In this document: piece by piece, positions 25,171-37,900 of the stretch
Layout: each line of letters begins with the position of its first letter
Numbering within the stretch: position 1 is the first letter of the stretch
NCBI GenBank assembly: GCA_036362985.1
Contig: JAYGXS010000004.1
Coordinates: 23,845,064 to 23,909,063 of the forward strand
Length of the DNA: 64,000 nucleotides
Direction: 5' to 3'
From: Ligula intestinalis
Taxonomy: Eukaryota > Platyhelminthes > Cestoda > Diphyllobothriidea > Diphyllobothriidae
Made by a program: the position numbers and the translations under genes
The notes under the pieces: model-generated
Seen by the model: the letters and a program-made list of their open reading frames with translations, nothing else
Databases searched by the model: none
Told to the model about the DNA's origin: nothing

Positions 25171-28100
25171 TTGCCTTTATCAGTAATCCTCATCTGCCGA
25201 TGGTTGAAGTATCATTTTTTATTTTCCATTCTTTCCCACTAGCAATTCGTTGACATCAGCATATGTTCAGTCAAGCAGAATTGAAGTGGGTACTTATTGA
25301 GCTCGCCTAGGCACCAACATTTAAAGTTAAAAACACTGAAGCCGCCGACGGGATGCAAACAACTAGAAATATTTTGGTTCATAAGAATCCATCCAATTTA
25401 AATGACCAAGCTGGCTTGATGGCACACAGTGACAAACGTGTCAGCCTATTCTGCAACCGTCCTCGATGGGTGACAACCAGTGAAGGTGTTCTGATTAAGG
25501 ATTTCTGTGACGCGAGGCTTCCCTCTTACTCTCATATGCTGCAGTCAATAAACAGGATACTAGAGATAATGTCAACGTCCGCTTGCATGAAATTAGAGTC
25601 AGCGTAAAACTGTAGCACGTACGGAAAAAACCAAGTGTTAAGTAGGAGCTATATGATCAGTGAACTTGGAAACCAACGCGAGAATATTTTATTCTCCAGG
25701 AACGTACGAATATCCTCAGTGAATATCATTTTACTTAACAATAAAAAACAAAAATACTGCAACTTCAATTGACCAAAAACTTGGGTTCCCGTGGCAGTGT
25801 TTAAATAACAGGTAAAAAATTAATGGCTAAGCTTTGGAAGCCTATTAGCAATTGATCTTACGGTAAAATAATGAAGATCGTTGTTTGGCCATCAATAAAC
25901 ATACATCCATCTTTACTCTTGAAAATTCAATCATTAAAAGCATTGTACAAAGTTCTCCTCCTGAAGAACCATCACTTCCTGACAGGATTGTCTGGAAACT
26001 AAGGAATTAAAAGCTTTTTTTTATCAAATTATACAGCCAGAATTTTAACAAATTATCTTAAAGTCTGACTTTAAAGAATCTCGTTTTTATACCACACTTG
26101 GCAACTAATATGCTCCCACTAGTCGTTTTGAACACTTGTCCTTTTTCTAAAAGTAAGACTTCGGATTCAAAAACTCATTCAGAATTCTATGCAGTGTGGG
26201 TGGAAAGGGGCTTCTTGCGATCTTAGTAGCTAGTTTTAATTTTTGACAATAAAGAGATGATGTAACCTGAACCAGAAAGCGCATACGCTGATCAAGACCT
26301 AGTTCGAATTTCAAGCGAAGAAGGGGTCAGTACATCAGCTTTTAAGTTGCTTAATCTACTCTGATCTGAAGGAACCGTTTTTAATAGCAGGCGGAGTTTC
26401 AGAATAAAATTGACATGATATTTCGAGCTTTTATTAAGAAAAATGGCCGCAGAGATATTGACCTGCTTGAACCTCTTGGTGAACTGATGATGGTAACTTG
26501 GGCTCGTATATGTACTTGATCGAAGAAACAGATGGACTGACGGGAAAATCCATACCAGAGACTGGAACATGATGCATGGTCAACAGGTACGAAGTGGACT
26601 GGAATTGTCATTGCTGGGTATCTTGCACTCATCAACCAACCACACTGCAATCTCAAACGCGAAAAATGCATGATAAAACGTCGGTTAGGTAATCAGTGGG
26701 GAACGAATCTAATTGATCTATCTATCTCTTTACCTGTCGTCCATGCCCTAGCATTTGCAACCGGCAGCATTGAGAGTCAGTTCAGCGTAGTATTCAATGA
26801 ACCACCTTGTTTACAGCGCCAAATACGGAACAGCTATGATTGATATGGATCTACCGTTCACAGCCTTTACAGTATAAAGTATTAACAAGCAAGGCCTTAA
26901 AGATTTGGCGTGTAACTGTAGGGTTTTAAATTACGTGGTCAAGGCCGGCGCATTTGAATGTGGGAACTGTGGCGAGGAGAAAACATGAGACATGGGACAG
27001 AAGATAGCATTAGATAGTCACCGGGCGCATTAAAACTCTTGTTCAACTGCTTTCTGAGATCTGCACTTTTGCTTTTTTCGACAAAGATTATTCCTCAGTG
27101 ATGACTTCAATGTGAAAAAAGGCAAAATTTGCTTATGTAGGCCCCCTCATATACCCCTACTGCCAGCATTTGACCTGACAAAACGGTTGTTATAGGGTTC
27201 TGGGGAATGGGAAAATAGGATAGGTAGAGAAGGAAAATTTGTGAAGTAAGTATAAAGTGAAAAAATTGTAGTCGAAGTTGCTTCCCGCGGCCGCATTCCG
27301 CATGTAAAGGTGTGCGCGGTGCTTAGCGCCGCGGACTATACTAGCCAAACTCCAGAACGGTAAGTCGGACCTCAGGTAAGTTGAAATAGCCGACCTCCTA
27401 ACCACCATTTTAATTTTTCGGGAAATTCAAGAAACCTGCACTTTGCTAATCGGCTTTTTCCGCAATAAGTAAAATGAAAATACAGATTAGGAAAATGTAC
27501 AGATATAAATCAACAAAACTTCTAAATACACTAAAATAAATATGCATTGAACATTTATTAAAGTATTTTCCGCTGCACGTTCTAATTTGCTGCTCATAAA
27601 ACCCAATCAGCACCCTTTTCGTAGGAAAACATGCATGGAAAAAGGAGTAATGAGTGGGCCTACATAAATTACTGTTGCCGAAAAAATATTGAAGGAACCA
27701 AAAATAAAATAAGAATACTCTACGAGTCATATAATTGAAGCGGAATAGGTGCAACTAATTAATGATGCTTGAAAATTTTGCGCGGATATTTAACTAATCA
27801 AAAGTTTTCATATGCTCTTCCTCCAGAGGTCGGCCTTAGGCACTAAAATCAGGCTAAGGTTTATTTTAATAGCCTATAGGCAGTATAGTTGGCGCAGTTC
27901 GTGACAAACTGTGATCAGTCTCGCTAATTTGCCATGGGAACCTGATTACCGAAACATTTCGTTGGATGTCTTCATAGAACGCCTATGGGCCAGTCTTTGA
28001 GTAAATCTTAACCAAAAACTAATACCCCTAAAGTCGCCCAAACACCCTCGAGTGTCGCTGCCCAGGCAATCGCGTGTCAAAACACACGCATACACGATTC

Positions 28101-28260
28101 CGAATTGCCTCGCCGTTCTGGCATCCTTATGCAGTCTCCTGTCCACCGCATCTGTCGCGGTTGGGTCAGACCATATTCATCGATCCGTCTCCGATGACAT
28201 CATCCCTTCTTTACCTCCTTCCTGTCGATGCTTGTGTGTGCGTGTGTGTGCCATGAGAGT
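25171..28260. other. Upstream flank of the integrin gene, no gene seen
   Basis: AT-rich DNA without a recognisable coding region. A GC-rich block near 27285-27370 includes two splice-donor-like GGTAAGT and AGGTAAGT strings but no exon could be built from it. The last kilobase becomes richer in GC towards the integrin start. Confidence 0.45.
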
Positions 28261-28285
28261 GCAAGGGCGAGTTACTGGCCGATGA

Positions 28286-28322
28286 CCAATCAGCCGTCGC
28301 GCGAATGAATGCAGCCAATCAG
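28286..28322 (+). promoter_or_regulatory. Twin CCAATCAG boxes upstream of the integrin start
   Basis: The octamer CCAATCAG occurs at 28286-28293 and again at 28315-28322, 29 bp apart, in a GC-rich stretch about 200 bp before the start codon. Paired CCAAT boxes are typical NF-Y promoter sites. The promoter role is inferred from position only; no clear TATA box was seen. Confidence 0.45.
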
Positions 28323-28504
28323 AAGCTGCGCCACTGACGCAAGTCCAGCTGGCCACTCACCTCATGCGTGCGTGCGTGGCCAGCGCGTACAGTTTGCCCG
28401 TTTCAAATTTGTGGTCAGAATGGGAATCCGGAATTTAGTTAACTACTCGGCAACAAAATAAACACGGAAGAATTCCTGATTCTGTTGCTGCCGGGTCAAC
28501 GAAA

Positions 28505-28904
28505 ATGTGCCTAATAGGCTATCGAATAGTTCAGAAACTGTTTCTACTCTCTCTCACTTCAGTCGTCTATTGCAGTGTAGAAGACTGGCTTTTTCCTACT
28601 CCCGCAGCCCGCATCTACACTACCGAACAAAAGGGATCTTATTTTGGATACTCCGTTGCCAGCTATTCGGGCCAGTCCAAACCCTTTTGCCTAGTCGGTG
28701 CTCCAAATGCGCGCAAGGACTTCGAGGACTCGCTTGGGCCAACAGAGCCGCAGAATGCTGACTCAGTAATCGAGCAGATACACGGCAAGTCTCCTGGCTC
28801 GGTGTACAGGTTGGATTTGGATCCCTCCTACCCCGACTGCGACGTGATGCCGATTGCTAGTAACAACGAGGATCGGCGACAGCATGGCACTTTAGAGCCA
28901 GGAG
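28505..28904 (+). CDS. Integrin alpha exon 1: signal peptide and first propeller blade
   Basis: Residues 1-133. ATG at 28505 opens a hydrophobic signal peptide ending near VVYC, then the mature start SVEDWLFPTPAARIYT. The first FG-GAP repeat reads GSYFGYSVASY...FCLVGAPNA. The exon ends GAG/gtaagc at 28904, one base into a codon. An upstream start is unlikely because this ATG begins a good signal sequence, and the flank before it lacks coding character. Confidence 0.9.
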
Positions 28905-31900
28905 GTAAGCAGTTCCAGTATTAGAAGAAAGCTTCTGTATGGATCAAATTTGTCGCCGTGAGTTATATGTTAGTAGATCTGCGTTCGGTTCAGTTCTTCT
29001 CACCTGTTTTTGCAATTCTTTATTTACGCTTTCGGTCAACTAGGATTTGTTAGGTTGGTTACGCAATCAACATACTACATCCCAGTTAGCGCAACCTACC
29101 AATATAAGTTTCTATAATCTGCCGATCAAATACTACAGTCCAAATGCTCCGCTCGTTTTATGTTAGTCTTCGCTCATCTATACTTGCCATTGGTTTCTCT
29201 CTCCATGGTAGATATGTTGGCTAAGGCAGCAGTCAGTGCGCCAAACAGGTTATAGCTGATAATCTCAACTAGTTTAACATGGTCAGGCTGAAACAAGGAC
29301 ATATTAAATATATAGTTAAGTAATTGCGAGCGTGCATTAGGGCTATTGGCATGACAATTTTTCACCAACAGGAAAATAGATGTCGACTAGTTTTGTGTTG
29401 CTTCTGCCGATAGTGAACCCCTAGCAAGAATGGTAGGGTTCACCCCCTTCATTTATCCTGGAAAGAAAGGACTAGAAGATTTGTATGTAGTCATAACTGT
29501 TGCGAGGAAACTATTAAATCAAGCATTTAATAATGATTTCCGATGTTTCGGGCAAATTGGTGGTCCACTTCTCCTCGGCCAGCTGCACAGAGCAGACAGA
29601 TTTTCGATCCAATTTTCCACCGCCTTAAATTTACCATTTATTCTAAGCATATTTTTATTGCCTAGCATGCAGGCTCTTAAAGAAAAGTTTTTTTTACTGC
29701 GATACAAAATATTAAGTAAACCTTGCGCTAGTCCGTATGCGACGAATGACACTTTCAGTCATAATTATTAGTGGACCCATCGCCTAGTCTCCCTCATCTG
29801 CAAATGAAGAAGAAGAATGCTATATTGAGGATTATATAATCCTGAACGTTAAAGACGCCACAGGATCTTGTTTGCTAATTAAATTATGGGTCAAAATGTA
29901 AACAACTATTTTAAAGTAGGTATTCGATATGGAGTTCTAAGGAAGATTATACGGTCGAGCATGTGTAATTCACTGGCTACCGCCAGGTATCGTAGTCTAT
30001 TTGAGTCATTGTATTTCAGCTTCCTCTGTTTCATTTACAGAATTACAAATGCGCCTACCTCGTTGATTTACTCATACCTACCATACCCAGCATAGCACCT
30101 TATTATTTGGCAAAGTTGTCAAAAACACGTGGTGCTTGTAATCTGAATAGCTCTTTGACCATTTATAGCTTTGGTTAATAGCTATATTAGATGTTAGTCG
30201 TTTTGGAAAAAAAAGGAACAATAAACTTAGTAATGTGGATTTATTTTATTTGACGGCCACCATGCATTATTTGTACAATGGATGATTTCTTCGTTTTCGG
30301 CAAAGTAAATAAGCATTGATGTAACAGAATTTCGGAAAGAGCTATCATCTAATACCACAAATACAGTTCGTGCAAATTGAGCTTCACCTCCGCAGTGTCA
30401 ATTATCCCATCGCTGAACTTTCATGCAAATCTTGTTCCAGGAAGACTAAACATAGAATTGCATGTAAAATTTAGGATAACGTTAAGCATACTATTTTACT
30501 TCCATAAGTTTAGACAATAACTTTTGATATCAAGTCATGCTTACAATCGCGGACTTAATCAATTATGCCTTTTATAGGCGACACTGGATGTCAAGTTTGT
30601 CCTTTTTTCATAGAACAGAAACACAACCCTTATCTAAAGTATTAGGAAACATATTGAGCACACTCCGGTCTAACTTTGGGTTTCCTTGCCACGTGAAATG
30701 AGTCACATTCCTAAAGCAACGCATGCATTAGTTGCCCGAAGAGGCTGCGACTGCTTACATCAGTACAGTAATAAAGAATGACCTATAGGCTGATCGCCTC
30801 ACACAAATACCATCAAAGAAAGTGTAACCGCATGAAATATGTCTCCATCTAATCAAAGTAAAGTTTATAACTCTCCCAATATAAACTGATCTTATTATGC
30901 CCAAAGACTAGAAGAATTTAATGGTTAGCTATGGAATTGTGTAAATACAGCTGCTCTACCGCCTACCGCATGTTAACTCCAATATCGGACAATTTAGGTG
31001 ATGTTGTAACTTACCATACTAACAGCCTAAGTGCTAGTTAAAGGCTCAGACACGTGGTTCGCCGGTATTCTACCGCTGCTTGACACTGCTGTGAGGGGTC
31101 CGGCCCATAAGTGGGTGCCCCAGATTCCCCTGTCGGGTTGTAACCCAAATATACTCTTACAATTTCGGTCTACGCCTATAGACCTTAAATATACTGATGT
31201 ATACCGCGAACCGAAGTTAATTTCTCAGGAAAGTAAAAAGCTGAGTTAACGTGATTTCAAGCAGGCATCTAAACCAACTAAGAGCGTGTGTTTTTTTGCG
31301 AAAAATACAAGCCCAGCAACTTACCTTAATCTTAGTCCTCAGCATTTTTGTTCTCCCTTTCATCTAAGATGGAGGTGGGTTCTCCAAACAATCGTTTTGT
31401 AGACCTACCTGTAAGAAGAACAGCCATTTTTGAGCTCACTGCAGTTGTGCTTATAAAGATCAGAATTCAGACCAAGATTCCTACTCTGTTGGAATTACAT
31501 TCGATTCAATTTCAGCTGCCCGTTGCTTTAGTATGCGGACAGCAGAGTGGACCATTAATTGGATCTGTTAGAGCAGTCCCAACCAGCAGGTGACATTAGT
31601 TTGAACATTGTTTTCCATCTCTGGAAGGAAAAACACTTTACCTAAATCACGAATACTAATCTCGGCGCAGGGAAAGAGGCGTGCACATTAATTTCCCTCG
31701 CAAACCCCCTCTCCCCGCCTGATGCTCATCAGTCGAGCACGACAAAGAGCACCGGATGAATTTGTTGTAGATTAGCGGAATGTTGTCATGCCCCAGCCGG
31801 ATTATATAGCTATAAATGTGTTTACCGGCTTGACTGGAAGTACATGAATGGGTACAAAGGTAGTGGAAACAACACTTCGCGGCCTATCCGTTATGCAACC

Positions 31901-34900
31901 GTGTCACCTAGATAATGCCATTTATTTCCGAAAATAACGGCAAAGTCAAAGCCACTACGCACACGCTTTGAATCCCGATTACGAGTGATGCTCCCTGATC
32001 AGTTAATTTTCTACCAGTAGATTTAATCCTTCCTGTAAATATGACCTAACATGAGCTCGTACGCCTGTAAATGTTTGTCCTAATGCTGCTTAATGGCTTA
32101 AATGATCCCTTATAGCCAATCGTCGTAACCGGCTGGTCAGAGTTTTTCGGTTAATTTATTTTTGCAACTGAGTTACATTCCCGTTAATTTCTATTATATT
32201 TTGTTCATTGTCTCGGTTAATCGTGGTTGGAGTTAACGAACTCCATCATCTAGTCTTATATGCCGTTTAAAATTGATTCCGAAAGCTGTCCATGAAATAT
32301 TGTGCAAATATCCTTCCTTAAATGATGAGATCTAGGGCAGAAGGGGAAGTATGCTTTGGACATATTGCGGGCAGGAAGGGTTGCCCCGTAAACTACTTAG
32401 AAGCTTATTAGCAATCTTGCTGCTCCGATCGGTGTGCAGAGTATATGGGAAATATGGAAATCGGCAAATCCTGGAGTAACTGAAGACGCACTTACTGGAA
32501 TAAAGTTGTTGAGAAAAATGTTGGCATTCCTTAAATTCCATAGATATTTGTCCATAAAACCTGACTATCTATCTGTCTGTCAAGTAGATGGGTCGCCGTT
32601 GTGGTAAATCAAAGAGGTGGAACACATCTGCTTGTACAGGCCTTAATTGTGCTGTACTGATGTTGCATAAGTCCTATTGTCATACATACGTCGAATGCAC
32701 GTTATATGGAAGATTATTTCACCTCAATCAGTCTTTCCAAAGTTGTCACCGATAGGCTCGGGCTGGCGATTTGGGCATGGACGGGAGATCAGATGCCTTA
32801 TGCTGCAGTGCCCTTCCTTGTGATACTTAAGTGCACTCCTATTTTAGTAAACCTAACGCACCTGAGCTTTTGGCGATGATTGAATAATCACTAAATGGCC
32901 GCTGCTAAACGGTTATAAACAGGACCGAGGTTCAGACCGCAGTATGTCCTTTTTGTATTGCCTTTGTGGTTCCGCTGACATGTGCGTGTGCCCTGGGTCT
33001 CTGCATAGTAATCACCGGACAGGCACATCATATTTCGTAGGTAAGTTCATAAAGTCTCGTTCCCAGTCGTTTGCAGTTGGACAGGTTACTGAGAGAAGCA
33101 CGAAGGGAGATAGGGATGAAGTCAACCTACCTCGCATCACGTACTTGCTGCTTCATTGGAAACAGCCAACAGTGCCAAAAAAGTTGCCGCTTGAAAGTCG
33201 GTCGTTTGAGAAGGAAACTCGGTCTACCTCCTCCTGCTCAGTAACAGAGGGGCAGTCTGCAATGACTCCTTCTTAACGTGGCCTTTGTAACATTCTTATG
33301 CACGTTAAATTTAAATCTCCGGTATGTGCATATGTGGATGTGTGTATTTGGATGACTTCTCTACCTCTGACAGACACTGCGCCGACATGTCTCGACGGTC
33401 CATTTGACTTTGCTATTCAACTCGTCTATTCTTGGTTTGGAATGTGGGCAAAAATTGCATGCTGCAGAAGTCCTCTTCAGAACAACGGCACTCCTCGTCG
33501 CTTGTGATTTAAGAAAACTCTCGCACTGCAGTTGCCAGTAGAAAGGCCTTCGAGAAAAAATTGGAAGCAAATGGCTGTAAGAATGGGAGACGCCTTCGAG
33601 GGGCCAAAAACCCATCGAGCTGGCAACTCTGTTCTGTCACTACAGGCGTACCGGGCGTGCACTGGGCTGCCAACATGCAGTAGCTGGTAGAAAGTTGCTG
33701 ACACACGCCATGTTTCCTTAATCACGCCGTCTAATGGATGCAGATTCACTTGGCTACGCGCATTACTCGTGTATTACTAGGAAAAATACGCTTTTACGAC
33801 CTAGAGAGAGAGAGAGAGTAAAAGTTAACAACGCAGTGTAGCATGCATGAATGTAGACAGTATGCCTATTTAGATGCGGTTCTCAATTCCCCGCTTAGTA
33901 GTTTCTACACTACCTCTAGGAGTACATAGTGGAACAAGGGGGAGAGATAGGGAAATGGGATAACCTCAATAGCTATATGTCTCCTCCAGCTTGCGGGCAA
34001 GCCGGCTTTATGACTAAAAATATTCCTCGTAAAGAAGGATGGACGAAATAGTTAACGCAAAACACATGTCATTTTGGCGGAAAAAAATAAAATTCGGCAA
34101 CGTGGCCCATCGGCCAAACTGCGCGAGGCCTTTACCTGCATTAAAAAGCTCAGCTTACGAACATGATACTTTTAATTACAAGCGCCAAATAAAAGTCACA
34201 GGGGCGCTTTAGTTAGACGCCATTTCGAATGTCGAAAGTGAAGAGGTGCAACCTTGTGTCGGAACCTAGGTATTTATGGCATGCTTATGAGCTTTTAAAG
34301 CGAAGCATACCAGCGCAACATCTGGTCCTTTCAACGTGCTCTAACATCACACCACGTAAGTTTGATGTGAAATTGACGTGGCGATAGTGGCTAACAGAGC
34401 CAAACAGCCACATTTCGTCTTATACACAAGTTGCGGCCACTAAATTCGCCCGTAACAACCTGCATTGATGCTAGTGAGTACCAAACAAGCCCTACTATAC
34501 GGAATAAAAATTGTAGTCCATCTTTTGGGAGAGGAGGACAGTTTAGGCCATTCACTTGGCAGTTTTTTTAATTTGCCAGTGTCAATATTTCCTGATATAA
34601 AATGGTATGACAACAAGACCGAAGCTGAACAGTAAGAGCTGTAGAGTTTCAGTTAGGGTACATCTTGGGGTTGAGTATGATTGGCTGATGGCAGCTAATG
34701 AGACAGAAATGGCCATTTCATTCCGTTTTATTATCTTTCCATTCCTGGTTGCCAATATTTAGAAAGGGCGGTGGTTGATCCAGGTTGGCTTGACCTCACT
34801 CCCCAGTTAACTGCCCTCTGTGCCAGTCAGATGGACTTGGCATGAGATTGGAATCCATAGCTTCCGTGATGCGGAGTGACGTTAAAACAGATGTCACGCG

Positions 34901-37900
34901 CGATTTCGGTTCTGGTTATTGACGCTTGACTGCAGAGTCGCATTAGAAAGTTATCTGTTTAACTGCCCAATTGACATTTGCCTTAATAAAAAAATGTATA
35001 CCGTGATAAAACAATATCTTGTGCGACAATCGAAAAACACAATTTTATGTAGAATCATGCTTTGGTCAGTGGACCAGCGAGCCACCAACACTGAGGGTAA
35101 ATTTGCCTTCTTGGATAGGAACGCGTCGACCGAGCTGCCTTCGTGTGCACTCATTGTGGTTTTATTGAGCGTACCCTTCTGGAAGACCTCTGATCACTCA
35201 TCCTATATCTGTAATTTTGAATCAAATTTTTAGCGCACAGTCAGGCTTTTCAAGGACCATTTGTATACTCTGAGTGCCATAAAACATTTATTTGGGTAGA
35301 CTGAAGGATGCTGTAAAGGCCATGATCCGTTTATAAACTTCATTTGTCTTACGCAGCACTTTTTACAACAATAATAGTTCAATGTGCGCGCTAGATGTTC
35401 TCAACGTGAATGGAACAGTAAGAAGGAAGCACGAGGAAGACCTTGCGTGTGCACGAATTATGTAGTCATCCTTTAATCAGGATTATTATAGTCAGTTACA
35501 ACCTCGATTTTTCTAGGCGTTCCGTGTGACTTCCAGACGTGCTAGGTGATAACAGTACCGCTTGTTATATTCAAAAGCAGTGTTAAGTTTTTTCTGTCAG
35601 TGTTTTGTGTGACAATAAACCCCTGTTATCCTCTTAGTCCCGCATTTACTGTATAAATAAACGGGAAACCTTGAATTATTCAAAAACCATCCTCACGAAG
35701 CGTCTACACTGAAGTAGAAAAATAAATTGCGATGAACATATGAAGCAATAAAATTTTGAACGGAAAATCAAAACAAAAGGGCTCATTTTTAGTTTAGAAA
35801 AATTTCTAACCATTCATTAACTACTTTCTGGCGTTCTCCAACATGGATAAGGCACTAAAAATACAAAACCGATTAAACTTTATCGGAAAATTAATTTGCA
35901 ATCGTTTAAGTCCTACAGTCCAATCAATACAGAGGGGATACAAAAGGCGCTATCAAAATGAAAAAGGAAAGCTACCATAGGAAGGGATGTGCAAATGCAC
36001 GGGATGCGAGAAATATTTTTGTACCAATAAATCTGGCTTTTGTGCGTGTTCTAGTGATGGGACACTCCAGACAGAGTGTTGGCCACATATCATTTCGTGT
36101 CGTTGGCCGACTGCTTTACTTTGGTTTGTAGTGCTGGAATGAATGCCGAAGGCGGTCTAAGGAAAATGCTGGACACTGTGTCTGAACATATGTCCTATTC
36201 CGGGAACTATTGCTTCCTTGCACTTTAAAAGACGTTGCATCCCTCCCCTGAATGTGCAGGTTATATATAATAAAGGTGACTTGCACAGACGTGCAATTCT
36301 TACGGTAACTACACAGGCGATATGATCTCAATTTATTTTAGGCATAGAAATCGATGAATTCCACCGTATGTTACTTCCTTTAACATGAAAGACTTGACTT
36401 ATAACATTCCCTGGTGAGGAATTTGGAAAAAAGTACGCCAGATAGTCAGAATGCCCTTTTACGAGAAAGCTAAAGTAGAACCGAAGCAGGTAAAACGTAA
36501 GACGACTTTTTGTAGAGAACTTAGTTACCTTGTGTACATGCTCATCGGTTCCAGCTGGTCATCTGGCACCGGCAACTTATAAATATGCCCCCTTAGTTCT
36601 ATTTGAGGTTTCTGTATGGCGACTAAATGCGTTCCCTCATCCATATTTTCATACTTCGAGCAATTTATGTGAATAATAATCACCTCGTTGATCTTAATTT
36701 TAGTTTCCTTATGGATTGGTGGATTGGTTGCAGCCACTAGCAGCGGAAACGATGGTCTTCAGTTGGGATGCGACCCCCGTTACCTCTACACCCCCTCAAT
36801 GTCCAACAACTCCCTACCGGGCATTGGCATGCAGAATATGGGAACGGGAACCTGTGCACTTTACACAGGTGTCTCCATGCAGTACACTCCAATAGATGCC
36901 TGTGTTAGCATGGAGGAAGGAACTTGCCTTTCTGGATTTAGCGGAGCCATGGAAGCAGGTGCGTACTTCACTCTCTTTTTTCTCTCACTCTTTCTTACAC
37001 AAACGAACTTCTGCCAATATTACTTAGTGTTTAGGCATTCTCCTTTCATCACCTTCATAATTTCTTGTGGACCTTACTTGTTCACCATAGTTTTCATATG
37101 AATATTGTCTGATTACTCACTTGCTGACTTCATAGGCTGTTCTACGAGAAACCGGAGCCCGGTAACTCAGTATGAATTAAAAATACGTTTAGTCTCTTAG
37201 ATTTTCAGTTTAAAAAAACCTTATGTAAATAAATAGATGGCGACGTACTTTAGCTACGGTAATCTCAGGTTCGTAGCAGCATTTTTCTCATGGATAGGCT
37301 TAAACGGCAGTCGCCTACGCAATTTCGAATTCTTCTATTGGTCCACTCATGTCCGTGACTAAGTACCTGTCCTAACAGGAGCGTAAACAATATCACTCGA
37401 TTTATACAGGCCTTAACCTACTTTTACGGAGATTAACACATGGAAAAATATATACAACAGTTACGAATAATAAACTAAATATTTTAATTCGAAAATGGGT
37501 GTTTGTAAGACCCTTCTGCATTTATACGCCAGTGCAGGACACCTAGAGCTTACGGAGATCTGAGCTGTTCTTATGTAATCATTTTCTCTGTTTTCGGTGC
37601 ATTAAATATGCGCCTTACAGTGTCCAAAACCTTGCGGTCTTCGAAGCAGACATAAGAAGACCTTATTTTGATTTTTTCAACTTTGTCAATACAAACGAGC
37701 TCACACTCGCCATTTCACAGTTCTTCCTAGGACTATTTCGATTCTAACGTGCAGCAAATTATGGCTTACAGTAGAGACTAAGCTACGCAAATTCGTCTCA
37801 CCGGCGTAGTGCCCACTTTCCACTTCAAGGTGGTCTGAAGGTTGGCAATCACAGTGACGTTCAATACGGGTGGAAATCGGGTCCGTAGACGACTGATCGT

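Larger units (their letters stand above)
28905..36703 (+). other. Integrin intron 1 (7.8 kb)
   Basis: AT-rich with random short open frames. It includes dispersed repeat B (33250-33450), a GA tract (33803-33818) and a SINE-like core (about 34675-34760). No nested gene was recognised. Confidence 0.7.

Noticed and set aside
36734..36958. Shorter form of integrin exon 2 starting after the acceptor at 36733.
   Set aside because: It is in phase, but it drops SLWIGGLVAA, the conserved strand of blade 2. The acceptor at 36703 is in the same phase and keeps it.
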